Positions 1 to 9,090 of a stretch of DNA of 64,000 nt are shown here, in pieces. The notes under the pieces were generated by a model. It did no database searches, was not told the DNA's origin, and worked only from the letters and a program-made list of their open reading frames with translations. Each line of letters opens with the position of its first letter. Position 1 is the stretch's first letter. Source of the DNA: Novosphingobium sp. SG751A. GTDB taxonomy: Bacteria; Pseudomonadota; Alphaproteobacteria; Sphingomonadales; Sphingomonadaceae. The DNA lies in contig NZ_JABGCB010000005.1 in NCBI RefSeq assembly GCF_013149295.1, positions 1 through 64,000 of the forward strand, written 5' to 3'. The position numbers and the translations under genes were made by a program.

Positions 1-1050
1 GCACCCATCGCCAGCCTCCGTCAAAGCTGGTTCCTCATGAATCACGCATTCGCCGCTAAGGGAATCCCAAAAATCACTTTTCTGCCAAAGTAGTGTTAGC
101 GCGGGTGGCGGTGCGATCCGTTCGCCGACCGTCTGGCGCGGTGATCTGCCTTGGAGCACGCACTGTCGTCGTCGATTATAGGCGCGGTTGAAGCCGGTCA
201 GCAGGATTTCGAGATCGGCGTGGCTGGCAACATTGATGCCCAATACCTCGCTGGCAATACGGCCATTGAAGCGTTCGACCATACCGTTGGTTTGCGGCGT
301 ATAAGGCTTTGTCGTGCGATGAATGACTTTGAGCTGCGCGCAGATGCGTTCAAAATCATCAGCTGTGAAGCAGGATCCCCGGTCCGTCAGGACATGGGTG
401 ATGCGGAACGGGAAGGCCTTTCTGGCAGCCTTGAGGAAGGTGATGGCGTTTGCGGCATTTTCGGCGTCGTAGACGTTGAGATGGACGAACCGTGAGCAGC
501 GATCGATGGCCACATAAAGGAAGCGCTTGCGGATCTCGCCATCCGCGGTGCGCAGTTTGGGCAGATGTTTTACATCGATGTGCACGAAGCCCAGATCATA
601 GTCTTTGAAGCTGCCTTGTCCTTTGCGCGGCTGCGTCACGGGTTTGGGCGGGCGGCGGTTGAGCCCCTCGGACTTAAGCACCCGATAGATGCTGTCGCGA
701 TTGAGGTGTGGCAGGAAATGCCGGAGCACGAAGGTGAGATCGTCCAGGGGGAAACCCGTGGCTCGGCGTACCGCGCAGATAATCGCGCGTTCTTCCTCGT
801 TCATGCGCCAGGCCAGTTGTTTGGGCCGGCTCGAGCGATCCTGGACCGCCTGTTCTCCACGTTTGCGCCACTTGCGCACGGTTTCATCGCTTATGCCATA
901 GCGCTTGGCCACGACGCTGGCGGGCTCAGCCGAACGGGCAATCTCCGCCCGTACAGCAGGTGTGGCTGGGCTTGGGGATGTATTTGCACCATCACGAAAC
1001 CTCTTCAGCAAGTGCGGAAAAGCGCCACGCATGATCTGAGATGGCTTCAT
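1..1050 (-). CDS. IS481-family transposase, partial (3' end outside the window)
   Basis: Reading the minus strand from the ATG at 1050 gives 350 codons without a stop up to the window edge. An N-terminal helix-turn-helix region (about residues 30-90, with RYGISDETVRKWRKRG) precedes an rve/DDE integrase core. The catalytic triad is visible as D159 (HIDVKHL), D223 (LTDRGSCF) and E259 (QTNGMVERFNGRI). The TPQTNGMVERFNG block is typical of IS481 transposases. An in-frame TAA lies just upstream of the ATG, which supports this start. No frameshift is visible, so the gene may be intact; its C-terminus cannot be seen. Confidence 0.88.
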   Translation of the reverse strand, partial: MKPSQIMRGAFPHLLKRFRDGANTSPSPATPAVRAEIARSAEPASVVAKRYGISDETVRKWRKRGEQAVQDRSSRPKQLAWRMNEEERAIICAVRRATGFPLDDLTFVLRHFLPHLNRDSIYRVLKSEGLNRRPPKPVTQPRKGQGSFKDYDLGFVHIDVKHLPKLRTADGEIRKRFLYVAIDRCSRFVHLNVYDAENAANAITFLKAARKAFPFRITHVLTDRGSCFTADDFERICAQLKVIHRTTKPYTPQTNGMVERFNGRIASEVLGINVASHADLEILLTGFNRAYNRRRQCVLQGRSPRQTVGERIAPPPALTLLWQKSDFWDSLSGECVIHEEPALTEAGDGC

Positions 1051-1084
1051 TTACCATGTCCCAATGATGTGTCGCAACCAGACA
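1..1084 (-). mobile_element. IS481-family insertion sequence, one end present, other end outside the window
   Basis: The element holds a DDE transposase frame that runs off position 1. Its right-hand terminus, read on the minus strand, begins TGTCTGGTTGCGACA at 1084 and is followed by the CATCATTGGGACA stretch often seen at IS481-type ends. The terminus abuts CCTAGG (1085-1090). Known IS481-type elements prefer NCTAGN targets and duplicate 6 bp, so this is probably one target copy. The opposite inverted repeat and the second target copy would lie left of the window. Confidence 0.85.
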
Positions 1085-1090
1085 CCTAGG
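1085..1090. other. Probable IS481 target site / direct-repeat copy CCTAGG
   Basis: The palindrome CCTAGG directly abuts the TGT terminus of the insertion sequence. IS481 is known to insert at NCTAGN. A matching copy is expected at the other end, outside the window. Confidence 0.6.
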
Positions 1091-1167
1091 GCCGACGGCG
1101 ATTCAGAATAGCTATCGGCAAATTCTGATCCAGAGCGTGACGCCCCAGTCCATCATTAACTTAAGAT

Positions 1168-1193
1168 ATTGAATTATTTTATAAATATTCAAT
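1168..1193 (-). terminator. AT-rich hairpin downstream of the rhamnose operon (weak candidate)
   Basis: ATTGAAT (1168-1174) pairs with ATTCAAT (1187-1193) in a strongly AT-rich stretch between the insertion sequence and the end of rfbA. On the minus strand it lies about 15 bases past the rfbA stop. The stem is short and AT-only, so a terminator role is uncertain. Confidence 0.35.
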
Positions 1194-1208
1194 TAGAAAT
1201 TTCCGACC

Positions 1209-2117
1209 CTATCCCGACGCCATCTCTCCTCCCGGACTGCGACTTAACACCCCCTGCCCTATCAAATCGCCCAAATAGCCCGCATAATTGCCCTTACCCA
1301 ACCGCAGCGTCGCACGCTCAAGCCCGTTGTCGTCGATAAAGCCCATATGCCAGGCGATTTCCTCAGGACAGGCGATTTTCATGCCCTGCCGCCTTTCGAG
1401 GGTCGAGACGAATTCTGCCGCCTCCAGCAGGCTGTCGGGCGTGCCGGTGTCCAGCCAGGCATAACCGCGCCCCATTTCCATCACGCTCAACCGACCCCGC
1501 TCCAGATAGATCCGGTTCACATCGGTGATTTCCAGTTCCCCGCGCGGCGAAGGCTGGAGATTGGCGGCAATATCCACCACGGTGGCGTCATAGAAATACA
1601 GCCCCGTCACCGCCCAGTTCGACTTGGGGTTCAGCGGTTTTTCCTCAATCGAGACGGCCCGGCGCTGATCGTCGAATTCCACCACGCCATAGCGCTGCGG
1701 ATCGGCCACGTGATAGGCAAAGACCGCCGCGCCATCGAGCGCGCTGCGCGCCTGCGCCATCTTTTCAGGCAGACCGTGGCCGAAGAAGATATTGTCGCCC
1801 AGCACCAGACAGGATGGCCCGCCCGCCAGAAATTCCGCGCCGATCGTAAAGGCCTGCGCCAGCCCCTTGGGCTCGGGCTGCACCGCATAGGTCAGCGAGA
1901 CACCCCATTGGCTGCCATCGCCAAGCAGATGCTGAAAAGCGGGCGCATCATGGGGCGTGGTGATGATCAGGATCTCGCGGATCCCCGCCAGCATCAGCGT
2001 GGTCAGCGGATAATAGATCATCGGCTTGTCATAGACAGGCATCAACTGCTTCGAGAGCGCCAGCGTCATCGGATAGAGCCTGGTTCCGCTGCCCCCGGCC
2101 AGAATGATACCCTTCAT
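1209..2117 (-). CDS. rfbA: Glucose-1-phosphate thymidylyltransferase
   Basis: This cytoplasmic enzyme joins glucose-1-phosphate and dTTP to give dTDP-glucose, the first step of dTDP-L-rhamnose synthesis. The 302-residue product starts [16 protein letters not shown], the nucleotide-binding signature, and carries LGDNIFFG near residue 107. Its length fits the family. The frame is open further upstream, but the ATG at 2117 is chosen because the signature normally lies at the extreme N-terminus and it overlaps the rfbD stop by 4 bases, suggesting translational coupling. It is the last gene of an rfbCBDA operon that supplies rhamnose for surface polysaccharide. Confidence 0.96.
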   Translation of the reverse strand: MKGIILAGGSGTRLYPMTLALSKQLMPVYDKPMIYYPLTTLMLAGIREILIITTPHDAPAFQHLLGDGSQWGVSLTYAVQPEPKGLAQAFTIGAEFLAGGPSCLVLGDNIFFGHGLPEKMAQARSALDGAAVFAYHVADPQRYGVVEFDDQRRAVSIEEKPLNPKSNWAVTGLYFYDATVVDIAANLQPSPRGELEITDVNRIYLERGRLSVMEMGRGYAWLDTGTPDSLLEAAEFVSTLERRQGMKIACPEEIAWHMGFIDDNGLERATLRLGKGNYAGYLGDLIGQGVLSRSPGGEMASG

Positions 2118-3007
2118 ACGGCAGGATCCTTTTGCGTGACGAGACGGGCGACAACGGGCTTCACCGCATCGCGCCATACGGGCAGTCGCAAGCCATAGGC
2201 CTCGGCCAGATGATCCCCGCAGAGCCGGGAATTGGCGGGCCGCGCGGCGGGGGTGGGGTAATCGGCGGTGGCGATGCGGCGCACGCGCGCCCATGGCCCG
2301 CCCTGTGCAGCGCTGGCGGCAAACACCGCCTCGGCCAGATCGGCCCAACTGCCCTCCCCGCTGCCGGCCATGTGGAAAACGCCGCGTGGGGCCTGATCGG
2401 GGGCGCCATAAAGCCGATGGGCCACCGCCAACACCGTGTCGGCAATATCGAGCGCGCTGGTGGGATTGCCGACCTGATCGGCCACCACGCCCAGTTCCTC
2501 GCGCGTTTGCGCCAGACGCAGCATGGTTTTGACGAAATTGCCGCCAAACGGACTGTAAACCCAGGCCGTGCGCAGGATCACCGCATCGGGCGCAGCGGCC
2601 AGCACCGCGTCCTCCCCCGCCAGTTTCGAGCGGCCATAGACGCCCAGCGGCGCCACCGGATCGCTTTCCACATAAGGCGCCATTTTGGTGCCATCAAACA
2701 CATAGTCGGTGGAAATATGGATCACCGGCAAGCCCAGCGCCCGCGCCGCCGCCGCCACGGCCCCCGGCCCGGCGGCATTAACGGCAAAGGCGGCTTCCTC
2801 TTCGCTCTCGGCCCGGTCCACCGCGGTATAGGCGGCGGCCGAGACCACCACATCGGGCCGCACCGCCACAATTGCCGGAGCAATCGTGGCCGGATCGCCC
2901 AGATCCAGTTCTGGCCGCCCCAGCGCGATGATTTCCACCCCCGCGCCCGCCCGTTCGATGAGCGAGGTCACCACCTGTCCGGTCTTGCCGGTCACCGCGA
3001 TCCTCAT
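2114..3007 (-). CDS. rfbD: dTDP-4-dehydrorhamnose reductase
   Basis: This NAD(P)H-dependent short-chain reductase performs the last step to dTDP-L-rhamnose. The 297-residue product begins [12 protein letters not shown], a Rossmann glycine motif, and has the catalytic pair Y124xxxK128 in [16 protein letters not shown] near residue 97 is typical of RmlD. The start at 3007 overlaps the rfbB stop by 4 bases; the frame's upstream extension lies inside rfbB. It sits third in the operon rfbC-rfbB-rfbD-rfbA. Confidence 0.95.
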   Translation of the reverse strand: MRIAVTGKTGQVVTSLIERAGAGVEIIALGRPELDLGDPATIAPAIVAVRPDVVVSAAAYTAVDRAESEEEAAFAVNAAGPGAVAAAARALGLPVIHISTDYVFDGTKMAPYVESDPVAPLGVYGRSKLAGEDAVLAAAPDAVILRTAWVYSPFGGNFVKTMLRLAQTREELGVVADQVGNPTSALDIADTVLAVAHRLYGAPDQAPRGVFHMAGSGEGSWADLAEAVFAASAAQGGPWARVRRIATADYPTPAARPANSRLCGDHLAEAYGLRLPVWRDAVKPVVARLVTQKDPAV

Positions 3008-4059
3008 GCGGTTTTCTCCAGCAGACCCAGTCTTTCGCCGCCATAGCCATCGCGCAAAGGCTGCCACCACCACGCATTGTCGAGATACCACTGAACGGTC
3101 TTTTCGATGCCGCTGTCGAAATCCTCGCGCGCGCGCCAACCCAGCTCATTTTCCAGTCGCGTGGCGTCGATGGCATAGCGCGCATCATGGCCGGGGCGAT
3201 CGGTGACGAAGCGGATCAGCTCCTCACGCGGGCGATCAGCGGGCACCAGCCGGTCCAAAACCTGACAGATGCGGCGTACCACATCGATATTGCGGCGTTC
3301 ATTGCGCCCGCCGACATTATAGGTTTCCCCCGGCACGCCACGCTCGACGATCAGGTCCAGCGCGCGGGCATGATCCTCGACATAGAGCCAGTCGCGGATG
3401 TTCTCGCCCGCCCCGTAAACCGGCAGTTCCCGCCCCTCCAGCGCGTTGAGGATGGTGAGCGGAATCAGCTTTTCCGGGAAGTGATAGGGGCCGTAGTTGT
3501 TCGAGCAATTCGACACAACAATCGGCATGCCATAGGTGCGGTGCCATGCCTTGGCCAGATGGTCGCTGGCCGCTTTGGACGCGGAATAGGGGCTGGAGGG
3601 GTCATAGGGCGTGTCCTCGCGGAACAGCGCCTGCGGATCCTCGCTCAGGCTGCCGTAAACCTCGTCGGTCGAGACATGGAGGAAGCGGAACGCTGCCTTG
3701 TCCTTCAGTCCGTTCCAGTAATCGCGCGCCGCCTCGAGCAGGGTGAACGTGCCCACCACATTGGTCATGATGAAATCGGCAGCGCCCGTGATCGAGCGGT
3801 CAACATGACTTTCGGCGGCCAGATGCATGATGCGGTCGGGGCGGAAGTCATGGATTGCAGCCTTCATCGCGGCGCCGTCGCGGATGTCGGCATGCAGAAA
3901 GCGATGCTGCGCGCAGCCTTCGACCGCGCGCAGCGATGCCAGATTACCCGCATAGGTCAGAGCATCGATGGTGAGCACATCGTAGCCTTGTTCCAGCACC
4001 AGATGGCGCACCAGCGCCGAACCGATGAAACCGGCGCCCCCGGTGACGATAACGCGCAT
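3004..4059 (-). CDS. rfbB: dTDP-glucose 4,6-dehydratase
   Basis: This NAD-dependent extended short-chain dehydrogenase converts dTDP-glucose to dTDP-4-keto-6-deoxyglucose. The 351-residue product opens [14 protein letters not shown] (NAD-binding), carries STDEVYG at 130-136 (catalytic T131, D132, E133) and Y158SASK162. Length and motifs match the family closely. It starts 4 bases after the rfbC stop and overlaps rfbD by 4 bases, so the four genes are tightly coupled. Confidence 0.97.
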   Translation of the reverse strand: MRVIVTGGAGFIGSALVRHLVLEQGYDVLTIDALTYAGNLASLRAVEGCAQHRFLHADIRDGAAMKAAIHDFRPDRIMHLAAESHVDRSITGAADFIMTNVVGTFTLLEAARDYWNGLKDKAAFRFLHVSTDEVYGSLSEDPQALFREDTPYDPSSPYSASKAASDHLAKAWHRTYGMPIVVSNCSNNYGPYHFPEKLIPLTILNALEGRELPVYGAGENIRDWLYVEDHARALDLIVERGVPGETYNVGGRNERRNIDVVRRICQVLDRLVPADRPREELIRFVTDRPGHDARYAIDATRLENELGWRAREDFDSGIEKTVQWYLDNAWWWQPLRDGYGGERLGLLEKTA

Positions 4060-4063
4060 GCGA

Positions 4064-4627
4064 TCAATCCTTTACGCTAAAATAGGGCGGCAGATCGGCC
4101 AGCAGCGGCTGCACCCGATCCTTGCCTGACAGCGTTTCGGCGTCGGCCAGATCGGGCCAGACGATCCCGATGGCCGGATCGTTCCACATCAGACCCTTGT
4201 CATGCTCAGGGCTGTAATAGCTAGTCACCCTATAGGTTACGACGCTGTCAGGCCGTAGCGTACAGAAACCATGGGCAAAGCCGACCGGAACCCAAAGCTG
4301 GTTGCATTTTTCCGCCGTCAGTTCGACCGCGATCCATTGGCCAAATGTCGGGGAATCATGGCGTATATCGACCGCCACATCCAGAATGGCCCCCGCAGCG
4401 CAGCGCACCAGCTTGCCCTGCCCCATGGGGTGCGTCTGAAAATGCAGGCCGCGAAGGGTGCCTACCCGCGCGGAAAGCGACTGGTTCTCCTGAACAAAGG
4501 TCACGTCACCCGCGAGCGGAGCAAACCCGTCCTCGCGAAACAACTCGGTGAAATAGCCGCGCTCATCCCCCAGCTTGCGCGGGATGATTTCGACCAGGCC
4601 GGATATATCGAAGGTTTTGCATTCCAT
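4064..4627 (-). CDS. rfbC: dTDP-4-dehydrorhamnose 3,5-epimerase
   Basis: This cupin-fold epimerase makes dTDP-4-keto-L-rhamnose. The 187-residue product shows the catalytic His62 (RGLHFQ) and Tyr132 ([12 protein letters not shown]), plus the [10 protein letters not shown] block. It is the promoter-proximal gene of the rhamnose operon. The upstream minus-strand sequence is AT-rich (TTATTATATG about 20-25 bases before the ATG) and may hold the promoter, but no clear -35/-10 pair can be fixed by eye. Confidence 0.96.
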   Translation of the reverse strand: MECKTFDISGLVEIIPRKLGDERGYFTELFREDGFAPLAGDVTFVQENQSLSARVGTLRGLHFQTHPMGQGKLVRCAAGAILDVAVDIRHDSPTFGQWIAVELTAEKCNQLWVPVGFAHGFCTLRPDSVVTYRVTSYYSPEHDKGLMWNDPAIGIVWPDLADAETLSGKDRVQPLLADLPPYFSVKD

Positions 4628-5027
4628 GGATGGTTTTCGCTTGCATATAATAACAAGAGACCACCAACGAGACTGGTCTCCCTCGCTCCTGAATATTTGG
4701 CATTTCGCAAAATGCGCCTCAATGGAGTTTGGAACGGGTACGGATGCGCTTACCCGTGTTTCTTACCGACCTCGGTTATAATTTGCGTGATCTGCGGCAC
4801 GATGGAGCATAGGCGCGACGCATGGGAGTCCGCTCGCACGGCAAACGCCTGCCGCTGTGAAAGTAGGGCGATACCAAAGACACCGCGCCCGCCGTATTTT
4901 GCCAATGGCCCCGGAGACAGACAGATTGTGCCGATCAGGATCGAGGACGAAATCTGCCGGATCACATACGTAACCGCTGTCCACCGAAAGATATTGATTT
5001 CATGCAAACCCGCATCCATGCGGAAGA
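4628..5027. other. Gene-free stretch between rfbC and the island boundary
   Basis: I see no credible gene here. The stretch presumably contains the rfbC promoter. GAGACCA (4657-4663) pairs with TGGTCTC (4674-4680), and GCATTT/AAATGC (about 4699-4714) forms a second small dyad. A 139-codon minus-strand frame crosses the island boundary but shows no recognisable domain. Confidence 0.5.
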
Positions 5028-5058
5028 AACTGTGGTGCTGCTGGGGAGGATTGAACTC
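5028..5058. repeat. Distal island attachment site (orphan tRNA-Thr 3' fragment)
   Basis: These 31 bases are identical to 12926-12956, with a mismatch at the next base on each side. They contain the CCA end, the 3' acceptor strand and part of the T arm of tRNA-Thr in the same orientation, but no tRNA follows. This is what integration into a tRNA 3' end leaves at the far boundary. Confidence 0.92.
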
Positions 5059-5169
5059 GTCATTCTCCAGCCAAACACCTGAAAAGAAAAGAGATTTTTT
5101 CAGAGCCTGTTGCGGTTGTAATAGCCGGATGTAACGGCGGAGGCAAGGCCTTCGGCTAGGGTTGTGCAA

Positions 5170-5979
5170 TCAGCGCTGCGAGGCAGCGTCAAGGGCGTGC
5201 AATCCGTCGCTGACAGTGTTTAGCCTCTTGTATGCTGCCATGAACTCAGGTGGCACAGGTCTGAGTTTCGGCGTGTGGGCCTCTGTCCATGCCCGCATGA
5301 ACTGGTCGGGTGGGTCTGGAGTGTTGGGCGGGCAGAGGATCACGCTACCGTCAGGCAAGTCCCTCGTTCCGGCATGGAGCACTCGTAGGCTATGACCGCC
5401 AGCCTGTTCCAATTCCACCCGAATACAGAACCGGCCCTTGCTGGGGATTTCGTCCCCCTTGGCGTCATGGCTCACCTCTTCCGGTGAACGGTGGGCACGT
5501 AGGAAATCGTAGTCTGCATCGCTGACATCGAAGTCCGCCCAAAGCTGGGCTGTCTGGACATGGCCATGAGGGCTTTTGCCATGGCTATAGTAAGCTCGTG
5601 AAAGATGCAGGACACCCGTATAGCGGATCGTCTGGCCGCTCGGAAAATCGCGGTAGCTCGCTATGACATCGCCGCCGAAGGCGATCAGGAGGATGGACAC
5701 GATGAAGCCAACGAAACCAAAAGCGAGGCTGGCTCCGATTCGTCGCCACACAGACGCGCCTTCGAAAACCCACCAGAAGCCTCCCAGCGCGAAAAGCCCT
5801 CCGATCCCTGCCACTGCCATCCATGGGTCGTCTTGCCCCTGATGAGGCGAAATCAGGATCGTTGCGGTGTTCATGCCGCCAAGGATGGCGGCGGCCACCC
5901 CCATCAACGCCAGCGTACCCAATCCGTAATACATACGCTTGATGTTCGTCGGCTGGGGTGTCTGCGTTTCAGATGTCAT
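5170..5979 (-). CDS. Hypothetical membrane protein of the island
   Basis: I do not recognise this 269-residue protein. It has a polar N-terminus, about four hydrophobic segments in residues 17-125 (for example LGTLALMGVAAAILGG and FGFVGFIVSILLIAFGG), and a soluble C-terminal half of about 140 residues rich in D, H and P. The most likely topology is a membrane anchor plus a globular domain. It is the gene nearest the distal attachment site and faces the EEP nuclease divergently. Function is unknown. Confidence 0.6.
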   Translation of the reverse strand: MTSETQTPQPTNIKRMYYGLGTLALMGVAAAILGGMNTATILISPHQGQDDPWMAVAGIGGLFALGGFWWVFEGASVWRRIGASLAFGFVGFIVSILLIAFGGDVIASYRDFPSGQTIRYTGVLHLSRAYYSHGKSPHGHVQTAQLWADFDVSDADYDFLRAHRSPEEVSHDAKGDEIPSKGRFCIRVELEQAGGHSLRVLHAGTRDLPDGSVILCPPNTPDPPDQFMRAWTEAHTPKLRPVPPEFMAAYKRLNTVSDGLHALDAASQR

Positions 5980-6193
5980 CTTAATGCTCTTGCCTGCAAC
6001 CTCAATGGGCGTACCAGCAAGCAGAGGCGATGAAAATGGAAAGCGTATGCAGGCCGCACTTACCGGCCTAAAACCGCAAGTTAGTCACGCTGGGAAACTC
6101 AGACCATTGCGCGCATGAATTACCCCCGTTACCCCACACCCTGACAGGTATTTACCCAGTAGCCTGACCGGCGAGGGGTTCGGGGGGGCCACG

Positions 6194-6931
6194 GTGCGGC
6201 TGGCTACATGGAACTGCAACGGGGCGCTGCGCCGCAAGCTGGAGTATGCCGACGCTCTGGGGGCAGATGTACTGGTCATCCAAGAATGTGAAGAACCAAC
6301 CCAGTCCACCGCCGCTTACCGAGACTGGGCGGGCGACCATGCTTGGGTCGGTTATGGCAAGAACAAGGGCATCGGCATCTTCCCTCGGCGGGGACAGACC
6401 ATCGAGCGGCTGGATTGGCCAGCTAGGGCCTTTGAGTTGTTCCTGCCCGTCAGGATCGGTTGTGGCCTCGACATCGTGGGCGCGTGGACGCAGAACGCCT
6501 CTCCATCCAACACCGCCTACATCGGCCAGTTCTGGCATTACATGCAGGCTCACCGGAACAAGCTGGGGCCGCAGACCATCATCGCGGGCGACCTCAACAG
6601 CAACGCCATTTGGGACAAGCCACGCCGGGCGTGGAACCACTCAACCTGCGTTGACGAACTTGGGGCCGCCGGGTTCCGCAGCCTGTACCATCTAGCCACA
6701 GGTGAGAACCAAGGTGCCGAGGCCCAGCCCACCTTCTATCTCCACCGCTCAGACCTCAAACCGTACCACATCGACTATGTGTTCGCCCATGATGCGATGC
6801 TTGGAGGCGCCACCCCGGTGGTACAGGTGGGGCACCGGGCTGACTGGATCAGGGTCAGCGACCACATGCCGTTGGTGGTGGACCTTTACCTGAATACGCC
6901 CTACGGTTACGCAGGGGCAGTCAGACCTTAA
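6194..6931 (+). CDS. Endonuclease/exonuclease/phosphatase (EEP) family protein
   Basis: This 245-residue protein has the full EEP catalytic set. N7/N9 lie in TWNCNG, E31 in VIQECEE, GDLNSN at 132-137, HIDYVF at 192-197 (D194) and SDHMPLVVD at 222-230 (D223, H224). The family includes DNA repair nucleases, non-specific DNases and lipid or nucleotide phosphodiesterases, so the substrate cannot be named. It is distinct from the chromosomal xth at 31634. The start is a GTG followed by RLATWNCNG, as is usual for this fold, so little or nothing is missing. There is no signal peptide, so it is probably cytoplasmic. Confidence 0.8.
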   Translation: MRLATWNCNGALRRKLEYADALGADVLVIQECEEPTQSTAAYRDWAGDHAWVGYGKNKGIGIFPRRGQTIERLDWPARAFELFLPVRIGCGLDIVGAWTQNASPSNTAYIGQFWHYMQAHRNKLGPQTIIAGDLNSNAIWDKPRRAWNHSTCVDELGAAGFRSLYHLATGENQGAEAQPTFYLHRSDLKPYHIDYVFAHDAMLGGATPVVQVGHRADWIRVSDHMPLVVDLYLNTPYGYAGAVRP

Positions 6932-7182
6932 CACGCATGGGCTACCCCCGTGCCCCACCCCCTCTGCCCATTTCAGGGCGCTTAGCCAATCATGGGAAAG
7001 GGTAAGCCCTTGCCGGGCCACGCCAGCCCGTTAGCAGCCGCAGGCTTGCGCCCCTGCGCTACCCCAGCCGCAAGGCATGATGCCCCCGGTCGGGGCCAGC
7101 CGACACCCGGCCACCCTCGGCCCTGCCCCACCAAGCCCGCAAGGCTGTGTCTCTTTGGGGTGTACCTAACCGGGACAATCCC
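6932..7182. other. GC-rich stretch without a supported gene
   Basis: Small frames on both strands (about 64-69 codons) are proline/arginine-rich and mirror each other, as expected of random frames in GC-rich DNA. A motif near 6939 (TACCCCCGTGCCCCAC) resembles one at 6121 (TACCCCCGTTACCCCAC), so related short sequences flank the EEP gene. No further structure is evident. Confidence 0.4.
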
Positions 7183-7265
7183 GTGAGACACAATTCACGT
7201 CTCAATAGGCTTGACTTTGATTTGTGAGACGGTCTAAGCGTGAAGGTCTAGACCTATGTGAGACA
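7183..7265. promoter_or_regulatory. Repeated GTGAGAC boxes and a 12-bp palindrome upstream of the serine recombinase
   Basis: GTGAGAC(A) occurs at 7183-7190, 7224-7230 and 7258-7265, with an inverted TGAGAC at 7199-7204. The palindrome AGGTCTAGACCT lies at 7244-7255, and GGTCTA recurs at 7231. Serine recombinases commonly act on or autoregulate through short repeated sites beside their own gene, so this may be a res-like or operator region. The boxes are visible; the role is inferred. Confidence 0.45.
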
Positions 7266-7272
7266 GTTCGCC

Positions 7273-7845
7273 ATGCCCAACATCATCGGATACGCCCGCG
7301 TCAGCACCACCGACCAAGACTGCACTTTGCAGAGGCAGGCGCTAGACGCCGCAGGCTGTACCCTAGTCCGCAGTGAACAGCGCAGCGGTACCACCACCGA
7401 AGGAAGGGCTGAACTCGACTTGGTGTTGCAGCTACTCCAAGAGGGCGACACCCTGATGGTCACACGCATTGACCGGCTGGCCCGCTCGGTAGCAGACCTA
7501 GAGCGCATCGCCAGTGTGGTACGGGCCAAGGGGGCAAGCCTCAAAGCGACAGAGCAACCTATCGACACGTCCACGGCAGCCGGGACAGCCTTCTTTCAAA
7601 TGCTGGGGGTGTTTGCCCAGTTCGAGACGGCCATACGCAAGGAGCGCCAACTAGAGGGCATCGCCAAGGCGAAGGCGGCGGGCGTGTACCGGGGCCGCAA
7701 GGCGACTGTGCCGGTGGATGCTGTGCGCAGCCTGCGGGCAGAAGGTGTAAGCCCAACCGAGATTGCCAAGCGACTGGGGATAGGCCGGGCCAGCGTCTAC
7801 AGGGCGCTTGAGGCGGGGCAGCCAGACACAGCAGGAGGCGAGTAG
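7273..7845 (+). CDS. Serine recombinase (resolvase/invertase family)
   Basis: This 190-residue protein begins MPNIIGYARVSTTDQ, with the nucleophile S11 and the R9 of the YARVS motif. The TRIDRLARS block and a long helix lead to a C-terminal helix-turn-helix (SPTEIAKRLGIGRASVYRAL), the domain order of small Tn3/Hin-type resolvases and invertases. The ATG at 7273 is preferred over the in-frame GTG at 7258 because the catalytic domain starts directly after it. The second recombinase of the island could resolve multimers or invert DNA; repeated boxes directly upstream are candidate sites. Confidence 0.9.
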   Translation: MPNIIGYARVSTTDQDCTLQRQALDAAGCTLVRSEQRSGTTTEGRAELDLVLQLLQEGDTLMVTRIDRLARSVADLERIASVVRAKGASLKATEQPIDTSTAAGTAFFQMLGVFAQFETAIRKERQLEGIAKAKAAGVYRGRKATVPVDAVRSLRAEGVSPTEIAKRLGIGRASVYRALEAGQPDTAGGE

Positions 7846-8004
7846 CAGAAGTCGTCTGTGCGGCCTGTGGAGGCGGTTTGTGGGCGCAGCCCAAGGCAAC
7901 CCTCCGAGCGGGCCAGTCGCACTGTACGGCCCTCCTGCGGGCTTCTGGTAGGTGCCGCCGCGCCGGTAAAGATACGTAAAAGATTTCAAGGCATTGAAGC
8001 GACC

Positions 8005-8751
8005 ATGACTAATGCTTTTACCGCAGCCATAAAGCAGGCCGCCACGCACATAAACATGAATGAGCCGCGTCGTGCTGACGACGACAATTGGCCAAGCCCT
8101 GCCGACTTAGGTGGCGTCAATGATGGTCTAGCCTCCTCCGAAGGGATGGCGGCGGCAAACTCAGCGGATGCAAAGGCAGCACGCCGTGACAATCAGACCG
8201 AGTATGACCAAGCACTGAAAGCCTTCCATGAAGCTTGGCGGGAAAAGACCGGCTTTGCCGTGGCTGTCCCAAAGCAACCAACGGTCTACAAGCCGGGCCC
8301 AAAGGGTTCCTACGAACTATGGAAACGCGTTCTAGGCATTTACGAGGCGAAGCCCGCCATGCTCGACATGAACATCTCCAAGCTCACCAAATTTCTAGCC
8401 GAGAGTGAGCCGAACTTCGTTGTTACCCGCGCTATGCTAACTCGGTCACTGGGCAAAAACGTCGCCAGAGATGCAACGCGCAAGCTGGCTGGTCAGGGTT
8501 GGGACATCACAGTCAAACCGGATGACACGATTTCTACAATCCGCAAGAAGATGTTGGCCCAACGGGCTGGTGCTGCGGGCGTTGAGGTGGAAGTGTTTTC
8601 CGGCAAGTTCCAAATCCGTGGCAAGCGGGTGACTGTGAATGGCCGGGAATACGCCGTGTTAGACGATGGCAAGGGTGGGCGCAGAATACAGCTTGGCAGA
8701 CGCTCGATTTCTCTCGACACCCTCAAAGAGGTATGCACGCGGGAGGATTAA
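8005..8751 (+). CDS. Hypothetical protein of the island
   Basis: I do not recognise this 248-residue protein. The N-terminal 70 residues are polar and probably disordered. The middle (KAFHEAWREKTGF to about residue 120) is helical and charged. The C-terminus (about 195-248) has a short beta-rich pattern with VEVFSGKFQIRGKRVTVNGREYAVLDDGKGG. The frame is open upstream, but the ATG at 8005 follows the more credible sequence. It lies after the serine recombinase in the same direction, with about 160 bases between. The basic C-terminus would fit nucleic-acid binding, but that is a guess. Confidence 0.6.
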   Translation: MTNAFTAAIKQAATHINMNEPRRADDDNWPSPADLGGVNDGLASSEGMAAANSADAKAARRDNQTEYDQALKAFHEAWREKTGFAVAVPKQPTVYKPGPKGSYELWKRVLGIYEAKPAMLDMNISKLTKFLAESEPNFVVTRAMLTRSLGKNVARDATRKLAGQGWDITVKPDDTISTIRKKMLAQRAGAAGVEVEVFSGKFQIRGKRVTVNGREYAVLDDGKGGRRIQLGRRSISLDTLKEVCTRED

Positions 8752-9090
8752 CTCCAGTGATCTTTAGTACAGAGTACAATAAGACAAATCACTACCAAGG
8801 CCATCTTTCTGTTTCGTGACCCGATTGGAGGAGAGCGCCCTCCGCGCTCATGCCTCCCCCGTCCACCCGCCAGCCGGGGGCATGGGGCGAACTTTCACCA
8901 TCAGGAGCCAACCATTCCCAAATCCACGCGGCCTCACGGCCCACAATCTGACCCCCGTTTCCGGCTGCACCAGCGCCAGCCGCGTGCCGACAAGCTGGAC
9001 GCCCGCCAGCGTCTCCTTTGCAAGGCCGACCACGCCTATCAGGACGCTCTGCGCCAGCGTGTCGGCAATCCCGACCGCTTCGCCGCCTTC
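8752..9090. other. Possible unrecognised 5' part of the zinc-ribbon-like gene
   Basis: In the frame of the gene at 9091 there is no stop from 8761 onward. From about 8940 the translation looks like coding sequence (FRLHQRQPRADKLDARQ, then RVGNPDRFAAF). No ATG, GTG or TTG exists in that frame before 9091; only CTG codons (8809, 8965) and ATT at 8824 are present. A GGAGGAG Shine-Dalgarno-like sequence at 8826 precedes an ATG at 8850 in a different frame that stops after 33 codons. A frameshift or a non-canonical start is possible. Confidence 0.4.

Noticed and set aside
151..1089. Plus-strand frames at 151-495 and 565-1089
   Set aside because: They are antisense to the IS481 transposase, which has complete DDE motifs on the minus strand.
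4731..4765. An EcfG-like promoter (GGAAC ... CGTG) in the gap upstream of rfbC
   Set aside because: The spacing is off and it points into DNA without a gene, so it is probably chance.
4750..5169. A 139-codon minus-strand frame between the island edge and rfbC
   Set aside because: It crosses the attachment site, so its two parts have different origins, and it shows no known domain. It may be a remnant but cannot be supported.
6982..7191. Overlapping small frames on both strands near 7.0-7.2 kb
   Set aside because: They are short, mirror each other and are rich in proline, arginine and glycine; no start signal or motif is seen.
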